Below, one piece after another: positions 11,465-22,984 of a stretch of DNA of 64,000 nucleotides (its first letter is position 1; every line of letters begins with the position of its first letter). Source of the DNA: Rallus limicola (lineage: Eukaryota; Chordata; Aves; Gruiformes; Rallidae); the NCBI GenBank assembly GCA_022605955.1, contig JAKCOZ010000040.1:1922001-1986000 (forward strand). Direction: 5' to 3'. The translations under genes were made by a program, and so were the position numbers. Below the pieces are notes generated by a model that was not told where the DNA came from, searched no databases, and saw nothing but the letters and a program-made list of their open reading frames with translations.

Positions 11465-11962
11465 TTGGAAAGCAGCTTACCCAAGGGTCCTGAGAGAGCT
11501 GTCAAATGTGCTAGCCAAACCCCTTTCCATGATCTATCAGCATTTCTGGCAGACTGGGGAAGTTCCACTCAACTGGAGGCTGGCAGATGTTACACCCATA
11601 GACAGGAAGGGTCAGAAGGATCCAGGGAACTATAGGCCTGTCAGTCTGACCTCAGTCCCAGGGAAGATCATGGAGAGGGTCATCTTGGGAGCTATCATGC
11701 AGCTCATGTCTGATGGCCAGGGGATCAAGCCTAGTCAATGTGGGTTTACAAAATAGATCCTGTCAAACTCACCTGATTGCCTTCTATGACAAGGTGACCT
11801 GCCTAATGAACGAGGGGAAGGCTGTGGATGTGTCTACCTGGACTTCAGGAAAGCCTTTGACACAGTTTCTCACAGCATTCTGATTGAGAAACTGGCTGCC
11901 ACTGGCCTGGACAGGGGGACCCTCAGCTGGGTTAAAAACTGCCTCCTTCAGCTGCAGGAGGC
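11465..11962 (+). mobile_element. CR1 LINE ORF2 fragment, reverse transcriptase part
   Basis: Translation gives [20 protein letters not shown] and, after a frameshift and an in-frame stop near 11755, YLDFRKAFDTVSHSIL. These are the fingers and the catalytic-Asp A-motif of a CR1 reverse transcriptase. It ends abruptly near 'cttcagctgcaggaggc' and is followed by endonuclease sequence that should lie upstream in an intact element. Non-functional. Confidence 0.8.
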
Positions 11963-12745
11963 ATCGCGGTTACTCATCCTGATGGGGACTTTAACCACCC
12001 TGACATCTGCTGGGAAAACCACACAGAGGGCTGCAGGAGATCCAGAAGACTCCTGGAGCCCATGGATGACAACTTTCTGGTTCAGGTATTGGACAGACCG
12101 ACCTGAGGTGATGAATTGCTGGACCTGGTGCTAACCAATGTGGAGGAGATCATTAAAGGTGTCAAGATTGGAGACAGCCTGGGCTGCAGCAACCATGCCC
12201 TAGTTGAGTTTGCGATCTCAAGGAATGTGGGCCTGGCAAAGAGTGGGATCAGGACTCTGAACTTTTTTCTCATCATTCTCAAGTCCCAGAACCTTGCGTC
12301 CCTGGACCTCTAGGTGGGAACTGGGGGAGTAATTCCCCCCCCACTGTAAGGGCAGAGCAAGTCTGAGACTGCTTCATGAGACTGAATGTCTACAAGTCTA
12401 TGGGGCTGGATGACATGCACCCCAGGGTCCTGAAGGAGCTGGCTGATGTGGTTGCTGAGCCACTCTCCATCATATTTGAAAAGTCGTGGCTGTCAGCCTT
12501 CTCTTTGCTCAGGGTCCCATTGGAAATTGAGAGTGGTAAGGTGCTGGAACAGGCTGCCCAGAGAGGGAGTGGGTACCCCATCCCTGGGGGTGTTCAGGGC
12601 CAGGTTGGATGGAGCCCTGGGCAACCTTGTGTAGCTCCAGGCCTGGAGGTTGGTGGCCCTGCCCGTGGCAGGGGGGTTCAAACTCTATGATCCTTGGGGT
12701 CCCTTCCAACCCAGCCCAGTCTGTGATTCTAGGATTATATGAAAT
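11963..12745 (+). mobile_element. CR1 LINE, deleted: endonuclease, RT start and 3' end
   Basis: Endonuclease sequence (GDFNHPDICWENH-type and DELLDLVLTNVEEIIKGVKI) occupies about 11965-12315. A short RT N-terminal piece ([19 protein letters not shown]) lies at 12390-12450. A 3' end with 'ggtcccttccaacccagccc' and 'gtgattctagga' lies at 12500-12745. The order is correct for CR1, but large internal parts are missing. Not coding-competent. Confidence 0.75.
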
Positions 12746-13395
12746 TGTTCTTCTGGGTCACCTGATATAGTGGGCTTGTAATCAAACTGTATTTTTAGAA
12801 TATGCAACCTCCAGAAAACCACAATGTCTAAGAATATCCAGCTAAATCTGTTCATCTCACCTCAAAAAATGATAAATTACATGAGGCCTTGATAATTTCC
12901 TTCACATAACCCACGAGATTTCATTATGGTGTGCAATATAATTAATTCTTTCACATCAATTATCTTCCTTGGTGAATAGTGAACTAACCCAGTATCTTTC
13001 TTCACATCCAGACATAGAGAAAATGTTTACATAGACACTATGTTAGGAATAAGATTCAAATCAGTACAGCTGTCAACCTAGTAGAAGTCTTGGCCATTCA
13101 GTCATCTAGACTACATTTAGCGTAGAAAGTTGGAGACTTCCACAATTTAGATCATCTTGCTCTTTACAGTGTATCAGAATCAGATGAAACAGCATAGAAA
13201 TGCTTGTTTTTCTCCATTGACTACAAAAAAATTAAAATCTCCAGACCAAGAATTCAGACACAGAAATATCGTATTCCTTGACTTCTAAACTTAGATGACC
13301 TATATCAAGGAGAGAATAAACTGCTAAACCAACCTATGAAGGTCCCAAGTGCAGAAGTAGGCCCTAATGCTCCTGCCTAGATTCTCCTATGGCCT
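12746..13395. other. AT-rich non-coding DNA, nothing recognised
   Basis: No gene, LTR or CR1 phrase was recognised between the CR1 tail and the next LTR. Confidence 0.55.
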
Positions 13396-13758
13396 TGTGA
13401 CAGTCATAGGAGCACCACATCCTGATCCCTCACTCCCAGAGAGGAAGCAGACAGAGCCTCCATGGGTTAGGATAAGGACAGTTTACTGACAAAAATCACT
13501 GTGAAAGTTAACAATAACAGCCCATGGCAAATTTCACTCAAACCCAGTGGTAACACAGAGTACCTTAGGTACTGCCAACACAACAACTGACATAATGACT
13601 GACCCAATGCCTGGAGGCACCCAAGAGTACCTCTCTCTGACCAACCTCCTTTTATGGGGGAGTGATGTCAGATGGTGTGGAAAACAGCCTGGGCTAACTC
13701 AATTTATCTGTGCTGGCTGCTTGGGGAGGTTACCTCTATTCTGGCCAGAACCAGGACA
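13396..13758 (-). mobile_element. Group D LTR, antisense
   Basis: Same family as 5694-6110. It shares 'gcctccatgggttaggataa', the 'gtaacacagagtacctta' block, 'atgggggagtgatgtcag' and the terminal 'ccagaaccaggaca', whose reverse complement is TGTCCTGGTTCTGG. It is about 363 bases with no coding content. Confidence 0.7.
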
Positions 13759-15050
13759 GGCATTCATCTTCCATCTCCTGTCAATGGTTCTAGGGTCTAC
13801 ATTTAAGGTGATGCAAATAGAGCCTCGTGTCAATCTTCATCAGAAGAGCACTGCACATTTGGGAGTTACTGGTGCATGTTACAGTCCACCAGAGTATGTC
13901 CAGGCCTGTGCTGTGCTGAACATCCCATGTGGCCTTCAGAGCTGTGTTCTGGTGTGAACATTTCTTGGCTGCAGAATGGGCTTGGAAACTCATGGCAAGT
14001 ACAGGGCCTGCAAGGCAGCAGCCACTGGTACCACAGCAACGATACCTGGTGGCCTTGCCTGTCTCAAAAAGTAGTAAGGTCTCATGAGAACATCCTGTAG
14101 GAACAGAATTGTTTTCTCAGGAGGGATTTATATACTAGATCCAATGACCAAAAGGGAGATCTACCTCCATGGACAATATCTGCACAGTATGCCTTGGGAA
14201 AATTCACCCCCTTCTGCATGAATGCAGGGTTCCCAGCATTGGAAGGGACATGAGATATGCTTGTGACCCACTTGCATCCTATCAAAACAACTCTTTTATT
14301 TATCCATTTACTGTTGGGCCTTTCTTCTTGAGATCTAGACAGAACCCTGCGTGGTGTGTCTCACCTCAGTGCCCCTCCAAATGCAGAAGAGATGGCACCT
14401 ATCTTCCATGGTCAGAAGGAAATCACTGCTTAGGCTGTTCAGTGGCATGACATCATTTCTGTAGTACATTAAGCATTCAAACAGACCCCGGTTCAACTCA
14501 GCGGAGAGTAAATCTGCATCCAGAATTGGCTATCTCTGGGTCTGACTCAGTCATGAACTGCAGCTTTTCAGGTAAATCATGCAATGAAGAAGTGCACCTG
14601 GCCCCAGCCTCACTGACCAACATGGGGCCCAGATGATGGACTCAGATTTTTCTCACTACATGTCAGTTATTTCAAACAATACAGAAAAATCCCATTTGTA
14701 ATATTCTGGGGATTTTGTCCAAAGTGCAGACAGAGCAATTTCTTCCAGAAGTCTGGGTGTTATCTTTATTTCATTAGACAGAAGCACAGTGCAATTCACC
14801 CAGAGAACGGCAGAAATTATTATCCATAGACTACAATTTCTGAACAATCTGAAGGGGTTGTCTGGGTTGCCACAGTGAATTCTCCCACAGAGAGGTCTTT
14901 CACTCACCATTAATTAGAAAGCATAACAGCACAGCTAGACATGGGCTATGCACACATTCTCTCATCCTTTTTCCTGTGCATACTTTGTGTAGTTAATTTC
15001 CATGCCATTTTTTATCCCTAATGTTAGGTGGGATCAGCCCCAAGTCCATG
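13759..15050. other. Unassigned region with a Cys-rich open frame
   Basis: A 93-codon plus-strand frame at 14169-14450 encodes a Cys- and Pro-rich peptide with CVSPQCPSKC and HCLGC patches. I recognise no family. It could be ERV envelope or leader debris, or chance. No start context or neighbour supports a gene. No other recognised content lies in this 1.3 kb. Confidence 0.3.
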
Positions 15051-15055
15051 ACTGA
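15051..15055. repeat. Candidate target-site duplication, left copy (ACTGA)
   Basis: Five bases ACTGA directly before the group A LTR. The five bases after it (16095-16099) are ACTGC, so four of five match, as expected for an old ERV insertion. Confidence 0.5.
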
Positions 15056-16094
15056 TGTTGCAGTTTTGCGTAGCTGTGCTGCCGAAATGGCTTCTGCAAG
15101 CAGCAGCTAAAAGTTTTCTGCAGGCCCCAGACTGTAAACATCAGCCAATTTAAGGCCAGAGTTGCTGCTGACCAGGGCTGAGCCAATTGGAGGTGGTCAC
15201 AGCGCCTCTGGGAATCACGTATAGGAGAAAAAAAAACCCTGCAGGCAGACACATTTTACCCCAGAGATGGGAGTGAGAAGATCTAACAAGCCATGTGGAC
15301 ACCAAGGCCAGGGAAGAAGGAGTGAGGGTGAAGAACGAGGCCCTCTGGGTGCTGGAGAGAGAGATTCCTCTGCATCTCGTGGAGAAGACCATGGTGGAGC
15401 AGGTGTCCCCTTGCAGCCCATGGATAGGGATGGAGAACAGAGACCATCTATGGCCTGTGAAGAGATTGATCCAGGCCTCAGCAGGTTTGCTGGGGGAATT
15501 GTGACTCTGTGGGGGACCAGGCCGGAGCAGTCTGGGCCCGAAGGTCAGCACCCCATGGAAGGGAGCCCTGCTGAGGCCTGTGGTGAGGAGATGACTCTCC
15601 GATAGAGAGGACTCATGCTGGAGAAGTTCGTGGAGGACTGTCTCCCATGGGAGGGACCCCACACAGGAAGGGTGTGTATGTGGAATGCCCCTCTCCCCCC
15701 AGCTAAGAAGGAAAACAGCTCAGGAGAAAGGGACTGAAAACCCCCATTCCCCATTCCCTGCCCCTCCCTGTGCCACGATGGGGGGAAGAAGGGAGCAAAT
15801 TTATTATTAAAGTCTGCTAAGAAGGGAGGGGTGGAGGGAAGGTGCTTTAAGAACTGGACACGTTTCTTATTACTCTGGTTCACTGGGTGTGTAGATGTAG
15901 TGTAATAAATTACTTTTGCTTTATTCTGTGTTGAGTCTATTTTGCCCATGACACTAATTGCAGAGTGATCCCTCTGTCCTTATCTCAAGTCCTAAGCCTC
16001 CCAATATATATTTTCTCCCTTTTTTTGGCTGAAAAGGGGAGTGAGTGAGAGGCTTGGTGGGCATTTGGCCTCAAGCCAGGGCCAAACCACCACA
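15056..16094 (+). mobile_element. Group A LTR, full length, likely solo
   Basis: A 1039-base LTR from TGTTGCAGTTTTGCG to AACCACCACA. It carries the 'ggcttctgcaagcagcagct' block, a TATA-like region near 15225, repeats of 'gaccatggtggagcagg' type, and a distal 'ccctctgtccttatctcaag' block ending in 'gggcatttggcctcaagcca'. Near-matching five-base flanks (ACTGA/ACTGC) support a single integration without internal sequence, so a solo LTR. The open frames in it on both strands are shadows of the repeat. Confidence 0.8.
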
Positions 16095-16099
16095 ACTGC

Positions 16100-16593
16100 T
16101 TAAAGAATAAGAGATTAAAACAGATAAGCAAGTGCTCTGTAAATCTCTCTATACAGGTTGTTCAACTGTTCAACTGTTCAATACTGTTGCAAGCAGTTGA
16201 TACACAACGGACTGTTTTCCACTGGGAACATAAACACATTGAAAAACTCAAGGCTTGTGATGTGGCTTTTTCCAAAAATGTCAACCACAGCCTTCTCATA
16301 ACAGCAGGTGAGCTACCTCATTTTACTTCAGGATTCTTTCTCTTCTCCCATATGTTACTGTTCTTCTGCCACCTACACAGGGCTTGTCTTTAAGGGACAC
16401 TCATCTATCTATTGAGTCAGTGATTTATTGGAACAGAAAATAAATTCCAAGAGGTTTTTCTATTCTTGAAAAAACCTGCTCCTCCTGATGAGTACGTGGG
16501 ACAAAGGTAATTTTCTGGAGAGTGATACATATTCTTTAGTAGTTTTGTTTGTTCTAATTATTAATAGGAAGGAGTGATAAAGTCTGGGGCTTT

Positions 16594-16640
<47 letters not shown>

Positions 16641-16894
16641 ACTGTGTGTGCATGCATGCACATGTGCATGTGTGTACTTTGGGTTCATCTCTTGTCTTAT
16701 TCACTGAAAGTTACGTTCCCCTTTCCATTCAAGTTATAGTGAATGAAATCAAAGCAGCTATTTCAAATAGAAAGTCTTCCTTGTCCTCTTCAATGTGTAT
16801 CTAACAAAACCCAAATCCTCACAAAGTCTCCTTCTGGTTCTTTGATAAATTATGAAAGGAAAATTGCATGTGTGCCATTGTGTAAAAAGTTGCA
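16100..16894. other. Non-coding DNA with TG repeat
   Basis: Apart from the TG microsatellite listed next, no repeat or gene was recognised. Confidence 0.5.
16597..16638 (+). repeat. (TG)21 microsatellite
   Basis: Twenty-one uninterrupted TG units, followed to about 16675 by a degenerate TG/CATG-rich tail. Alternating purine-pyrimidine, so Z-DNA-prone by composition. Confidence 0.95.
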
Positions 16895-17060
16895 TTTCAA
16901 ATAATCCTGGAACAGCTGAGGTTGTCAGGGACTCGTGGAGGTCATTCAGTAAAACCCCCACCTAAGGCAGGGTCAGCTAGAGCACATTGCTCATGTCCAT
17001 GTCCCATCAGATTTTGAGTATCTCTAAAGATGGAGACTCCACAGCCTGTCTGTTGAGCAA
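16895..17060 (-). mobile_element. CR1 LINE 3' fragment, antisense
   Basis: The phrases 'gtggaggtcattcagtaaaa', 'gcagggtcagctagagcaca' and 'ttttgagtatctctaaagat' followed by 'ggagactccacagcctgtct' match the usual antisense end of avian CR1. Short and diverged. Confidence 0.7.
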
Positions 17061-17912
17061 ACTCAATATACAGCAACAGCAAATAAATCCAAATAACAAA
17101 ATATCTCTTCTTTTTAATGGAATTAACCATGTATCTGTTTGTGCCTTTTGCTTATTCACACTATGTCAAACTTGACCTAAACCTGAGTGGAGAAAGGAAA
17201 GGCAGCATGTGCTCTCATTTTTACCTTACTTTGAGGACCTGTACTAGTCTTGGTTTAATGTAGTGTGCAGGTGGGATAGAAGTGAAGACACACGCTGATC
17301 ATAGCAATCATGTGTGGCCCTGTGGAGTGTTTACAGGATTATCTGTGTTCAGTAGGTGATTCTTTTTAGAAAGAGCCCCACACACAGAATGATAGCACAA
17401 GAGACTCACGCCAACAGTGCTGCTCTATCAACAAATGAATAAACTCAGGGTTTAAAGGAACAGCCTTCTTTGCGTGGCAGCAGGTTTAGGATAGGATATC
17501 TCAGATGTGAAATGGGAGAAAAGTCCACTTGAAATAGAATACAGTCCTCATCCTAAAAGGCAGGAAGAGTAAAAAATATTCTGCTGTCATAAAAAAGACA
17601 TATCTTCCTTTCCATTGACTAGGAGTGAAGCACACTCATTTGGAAAAGTTGTTATTAGCTATCAAGAGCTATGTGAAGGGGAACCTTTCCCCCCCCTCCC
17701 TTCTCTAATCAATTGTTAGCCCTAAAAATGCCTAAATGCAGACGTAAAATATCTCTTCCTCTTCTGGAATCTTGTCGTATCAGAAAGTGATATATAAAAA
17801 AATATTTAATTTGCTATTTTGTATTTCTCTAGATCAACTAGAAAATGGAAACCTAACGATTTCTCCAGAAAAAGCAACCAAACCAAAGCAAACCAAAACA
17901 CAGCTAAGGGAC
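17061..17912. other. Upstream region of the OR10-like gene
   Basis: Unique AT-rich DNA. A pyrimidine-rich tract with AG at 17831-17832 ('gtatttctctag') is a plausible splice acceptor 81 bases before the OR start. No other gene was recognised. Confidence 0.5.
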
Positions 17913-18848
17913 ATGACAAGCTGGAACAACACAGTGGTGACCTATTTCCAGTTTTTACCATTCTCCAGCATCCCAGAGATCCAAGGCTCTCTCTTCTGTC
18001 TGGTATTGTTCATGTACCTCAGTACTTTGGTGGGAAACATCCTCATCATTGCCATCACTATGCTAGATGCTGCACTTCAGTCTCCCATGTATTTTTTCCT
18101 CAAGACTTTGTCCTTCCTGGAGATCAGCTACACTACATCCACAATCCCCAAGATGCTAGTGAACTTCCTCACAAAAAGGAAGGACATATCCTTACTGGGC
18201 TGTGCCACACAGATGTATGCCTTCACCCTCTTAGGGATCACAGAATGTTGTCTGCTGGCTGCCATGGCCTACGATCGCTATGTAGCCATATGCTATCCCC
18301 TGCGTTACACAACCATGATGAGCTGGAACATCTGCCTGCTGCTTTCAGCTGTATCTTGGTTGATTGGGGTCTTGGTGGCCTTAGTGCAGACAACTTTCAT
18401 CTTTACCCTTCCGTATTGTGGGCCCAACCAGATCAACCACTGGTTCTGTGACTTGCTACCTCTGCTGAGGTTGGCTTGTGTCGACACCTACAAGAATGAA
18501 ATCACCACCTACATAATAGCTGTCCTCTTCATCATGGTCCCCTTCTTACTCATAGTTGTGTCATATGTCCAGATTCTCCACACCATCTTCAAGATGCCAT
18601 CAGCTAAGGGCAAGAGAAAGACATTCTCCACCTGCTCATCCCATCTGGTCGTGGTCACTCTGTTTTATGGATCTGGCATTGTGACCTACTTGAGACCCAA
18701 AACTTTTTATTCAAGCAGCAGTAACAAACTGCTTTCTCTCTCTTACACACTGATGTCTCCAATGATGAACCCCCTGATTTACAGCTTGAGGAACAAAGAG
18801 GTGAAACGAGCCTTGAAAAGACTGATAACCAAAAAGATAAATATGTGA
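17913..18848 (+). CDS. Olfactory receptor, OR10-like
   Basis: A class II OR of 311 residues starting at the ATG at 17913. It is an odorant-sensing GPCR of olfactory neurons. Seen in order: glycosylation site NNT (5-7), the N-terminal pattern FLPFSSIPEIQ typical of family 10, GN in TM1 (41-42), PMYFF (58-62), TM3 cysteine (97), ECCLLAAMAYDRYVAIC (111-127, strongly OR10-like), GPNQINHWFCD in the second extracellular loop, KTFSTCSSH before TM6, and NPLIYSLRNKEVKRAL at the end. The frame is open further upstream to 17772, but that part crosses a likely splice acceptor at 17832 and is Lys/Thr-rich without OR similarity, so I take the internal ATG. Intact; subfamily not assigned. Confidence 0.93.
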   Translation: MTSWNNTVVTYFQFLPFSSIPEIQGSLFCLVLFMYLSTLVGNILIIAITMLDAALQSPMYFFLKTLSFLEISYTTSTIPKMLVNFLTKRKDISLLGCATQMYAFTLLGITECCLLAAMAYDRYVAICYPLRYTTMMSWNICLLLSAVSWLIGVLVALVQTTFIFTLPYCGPNQINHWFCDLLPLLRLACVDTYKNEITTYIIAVLFIMVPFLLIVVSYVQILHTIFKMPSAKGKRKTFSTCSSHLVVVTLFYGSGIVTYLRPKTFYSSSSNKLLSLSYTLMSPMMNPLIYSLRNKEVKRALKRLITKKINM

Positions 18849-20330
18849 CAAGTTTATCCATTATAGTGAATTAAATCTAGCAGTAGATTTGATATTGTGT
18901 GCATTACTGGAAGGATAATATGACTTGCTATCACTCACCAAAATATTTCCCTTCTAGCTCTGAGTCAGTCCTCCTGATAATTCCCTTAATTCCTTTGGTG
19001 TTGTTGTTGTTGTTGTTCTTTTGGGGGCTTGTTTGTTTGTTTTTGTTGTTCTTGTTGTTGTCATTTAGGTTTTTCCTACTATTTTTCATGTAATTTTAAG
19101 GTAGGTTTGGCATACAGATCAATTGAATTGCATTCTGCCATATCCTCTAGGTCCTGCCCATCTGTACAGAAATCATTCTGTACTTTGCAGATGAAACAGT
19201 ATTCTCTGAATACTGTGAAAACATTTCTGTGGAGCTTATCTAAAAATGATTACACAGGGATGAGGGGAAGAAACTATCAGAGAAGAGCACAATAGACCTA
19301 ATGTGAAGCATCCCACAGATATCGAAGATCTTATTCTTCTGGTGAGGTCTGATTCCCCAGATGAGCTCTTCAGCTCTATGCTCTGAAGAAAGTTTATTTG
19401 AAGGCCTGAAGGTGTAAGGATTCTCTCCACTTGATGGCATTCAGTAGATTAAGTAAAACCACAGTTTGTGTGTCCTGAACTACATTTCTGATGTAGTAAG
19501 AGTCAAACTCTTGCTTAGATCTCTACGTTGCTGTGTATTGTTTGTGTGTGAAATCAAAACAAAAAGTTTACATATACATATCTGTATCTTAGGCTTCTGA
19601 ATTGAGAGCAGAAGAAAACAATGTCCCTCTTTGTGCAAATAAAAGAGTGATTAGGAGATGAAAGAAACTTCTTGAGAATAAGCAAATGGGTGGTCATAGA
19701 GAAGTTGGTTTGAGACCTGTCATTTTAAGAGGAAGGTTCTTAAACTTCATTTATTTTTTCTTTTTCCCTCTAGTTGTGGTATGTACCCATCTGGAAGATT
19801 CTTGGGAGCCTATTTTACCTCTTCTCTTTTTCTTTGCTCAGCTAACAGAGTAGATGTGAGATTTGTCATTAAGATGGAGAAGTGTAGGAGGATGTTTTGT
19901 GCCAGGAATCGCTGGCAGACACAGAGGAATGGACAAGTCTCATTAAAAAAACTATTTATGACAGCTAATGTTATAGAGGAGAGTATAAGTATAGATAAAG
20001 ATTCATCACTTCAGATACTCTGAACCCCAAGCTGTGAAGCATCAAATGGCTCTCTGATGAACATGCAGCATGCCATGTACAGCCCACCAATGGAAGGGTT
20101 ACTCCATTTTCATCATTTGAGTTGGCACGGGTTTTTTTAAAATTAGGACAATTGTAGCCATCATTTCTACTGTCAAAGAGAAAGGATGTTCACAGGAGAA
20201 CTTCCTGCTGCACTGTTAGACAAAGGCAGGGCCATGCAGGTGATTTAATGGGTGGTACTAAGTGCAAGCTGCCTGTCGAAGGCATTTGTGCTGCACAACA
20301 CAGACCTGAAAACCAAGTTGTATGTGCCGT
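18849..20330. other. Non-coding DNA after the OR10-like gene
   Basis: It contains a T/G-rich simple repeat at 18997-19061 and otherwise no recognised gene. The last part (about 20030-20330) might be decayed ERV pol, because pol remnants begin soon after, but I cannot show it. Confidence 0.45.
18997..19061 (+). repeat. (TGT)n / (TTTG)n simple repeat
   Basis: Seven GTT-type units followed by TTTG and GTT units, interrupted by 'cttttgggggc'. A plain low-complexity tract. Confidence 0.85.
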
Positions 20331-20540
20331 TGTGGTGGTTTGACGCTTGCTGGAGGCCAGATGCCCACCAAAGTCTGTCTATCACTACCCTTTTCAGCTG
20401 GAGAGGGGAGGAAATAGATATTGAGAGGCTCAGTTAAGGACAGGAAGAGATCATTCCACAGTGAGTGTCATAGGCAAAACAGACTCAACGCAGAATAAAG
20501 GAAAGAAAACTAATCTAATTTATTATACTACACTACACAT
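20331..20540 (-). mobile_element. Group A LTR, 3' fragment, antisense
   Basis: It starts TGTGGTGGTTTGACGCTTGC, the reverse complement of a group A LTR terminus, and continues 'gatgcccaccaaagtctgtc' and 'aaacagactcaacgcagaat'. It is cut near 20540, where plus-strand ERVL-like pol begins. It is not in the orientation expected for a 5' LTR of that element. Confidence 0.75.
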
Positions 20541-20552
20541 ATAGTGTAACAG

Positions 20553-22860
20553 GTGCCAATTTCTACCACAATGGTGCACAAATTACAATACCACACCAAT
20601 CAAGATTCCCTGATCCCCATCCATAATCTGATCCATCAACTGGAGAGTCAGGGAGTGATTAGTAAAACCTGCTCACCTTTCAGCAGTCTAGTATGGCCAG
20701 TGGAGAAGTCCAATGGAGAGTGGAGGCTGACAGTGGACTATGGAGGCCTGAACAAAGACATGCCACCTATAGTACGGCAGTGCTAGACATACTTGAACTC
20801 CAGTATGAACTGGAGTCAAAAGCAGCCAAGTGGTACACCACAACTGACACTGCAAATGCTTTCTTCTCAATTCCTTTGGCAGCAGAGTGCAGGCCACAGT
20901 TTGCTTTCACTTGAAAGGGAACCCAGTGCACCTGGAATCAACTGCCCCAGGGGTGGAAACACAGCCCCCCCATCTGGCTTGGACTGATCCAGTCTGCATT
21001 AGAACAGAGTGAAGCCCCACACCTGCAGTATATTGACAACATCTGTATGGCAGAACTCAGCAGAAGAAGTTTTTGAGAAAGGGAGGTAAATAATCCAAAT
21101 TCTGCTAAAAGCTGTATTTCCTATCAAGCAAAGCAAAGTCAAGGGACTGGCACAAGGAATCCAGCTTTTGGAAATAAAATGTAAAGATGGTGGTAATCAG
21201 ATCCTAATGGATTTTATCAATAAGATAGCAGCTATGTCTCCACCGACCAACAAAAAGGAGACACAAGCTCTCCTAGCCATTGTGGGTTTTTGGTGAATAC
21301 ATATCCCAAACTACAGTGTTACTGGGAGCTCTCTCCACCATGTAACCTGGAAGAAGAAGGATTTCCAATGGGGCCCTGAGCAGTGACAAACAGGAAGTTG
21401 TTCACACAGTAGCCCTTGGGCCAGTCCCAACAGGTACAGATATTACAAATGTGGTCTACATTGCAGCTGGAGAGAATGGGCCTACCTGGAGTCTCTGGCA
21501 GAAAACACCAGGGGAGACTTGAGGCCCACTGCTGGGGTTTTGGAGTCAGGGCTACAGGGGATCCAAGGCCCATTACACTCCAACAGAAAAGGAAACACTG
21601 GCAGCATATGAAGGGGTTTGAGACACTTTGGAAGTGAATGGAACTGCAGCCCAGCTCCTCCTGGCACTACAAATGCTGGTGCTGGGCTGGATGTTCAAAT
21701 GGAAGGCCCTTTGAACCATGTACCATGCCACCAATGCTACCTGCCGCAAGTGGGTTGCACTCATCACACAGTGGGCTCGAATGGGAAACCCCAGTCACCC
21801 AGGAATTCTGGAAGTGATCACAGAATAGCCAGAAGCAAAAATTTGGGAATATCACCAGAGGAGGAGGTGACATGTGCCAATGGGACGCCACCATATAATG
21901 AACTGCCAGAAAATGAGGAAGAATATGCCCTGTTCACTGATGGATCCTGTCACATTGTCAGAAAACATCAGAGGTGGAAGGCTGCCAAGGGCTCAAATAC
22001 ATCTTGATTGGCAACGTAAGGGCAAATTATTTATAGCTCGCTGGGCGCATGACACCACAAGTCATCAAGGAAGAGATCCCATATAGATGAACTTGTGATT
22101 GAGGGGTGCATTTGATCATGGACACTATCTCACAGGTCATTCATGAATGTGAAATATGTGCCTCAAGCAAGCAAGCCAAGTGGTTAAAGCCTTTGTGGTA
22201 TGGAGGACAATGGCTGAAATACAAATATGAAGAGGCTTCTCTCCCACAGAACACCAAGGCAAGTGGTATGTGCTTACAATTGTAAAAGCAACCACCAGCT
22301 GCCTAGAAACATATCCTGTGCCCCATGCCACCACCCAGAACACCATCCTGGGTCTTGAAAAGCAGATTCTCTGGTGACATGGGACTCTGGAAGAAATTGA
22401 GTCAGACAAGGGAAGTTATTTGTGGAATAATCTCATGGACATCTGGGTCAAAGGATACAGCATCAAATTGATATATATCATATGCCCTATCATGTACAAG
22501 CCTTTGGGAACACTGAACGGTACAATGAACTGTTAAAAACTACGCTAAAAGCAATGGAACCCTAAAAAACTGGGATATGCATTGAGCCAAGGCCACCTGG
22601 TTAGTTAACTCCAGTGGGTCTGCCAATTGAACTGGCCCTGCCTGATAAAAACTCCTACATACTGTAGAAGAAGATAAAGTCCCTGTAGTGCACATGAGAA
22701 ACCTATTTGGGAAGACAGTATGGGTTACCTCTGCTTCAGGGAAAGGCAAACACATTTGTGGACCTGCTTTTTCTCAGGGACCCAGCTGCACTTGGTGGGT
22801 GATGTGAAAGCATGGGGAAGTCCAATGTGTGCTCCCATGGGGATTTAATTTTGGGTGGGA
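20553..22860 (+). pseudogene. Decayed ERVL-like pol: RT, RNase H, integrase
   Basis: Plus-strand translation in broken frames shows the reverse transcriptase (WPVEKSNGEWRLTVDYGGLN near 20690-20750, then WNQLPQGW-type sequence around 20935). The polymerase active-site box reads YIDN at 21029-21040, so the second catalytic Asp of YxDD is missing. RNase H follows: ALFTDGSC at 21927-21950, with sequence downstream of WKAAK deleted. Integrase then follows: DTTSHQGRD near 22055, a HECEICA zinc-finger half near 22140, PLWYGGQWLKYKYE near 22195 and KVPVVHMRNLFGKTVWV near 22675-22730. Stops and frameshifts occur throughout, so no protein is made. The order fits class III (ERVL) pol. A group D LTR follows at 22985. 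Confidence 0.85.
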
Positions 22861-22984
22861 ACAGGTGATAAATTAAACTGTTGCTGTATAATTTATAAAA
22901 CGTATTATGTCAAGAACCACCCAAATCAACTGAAAATGTAAAATCTGGGCATGACGGAGACAGTGTGGAAAAAGGGGTGGATAA

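Noticed and set aside
15150..15662. 170-codon minus-strand frame as a gene
   Set aside because: It lies wholly inside the group A LTR and is antisense to it; similar frames occur in the other copies.
17772..17912. N-terminal extension of 47 codons on the OR10-like gene
   Set aside because: It crosses an acceptor-like tract ending at 17832 and has no OR similarity; the ATG at 17913 gives the normal 311-residue length.
17819..18451. 210-codon frame overlapping the OR10-like gene
   Set aside because: It is the +2 shadow of the OR coding frame.
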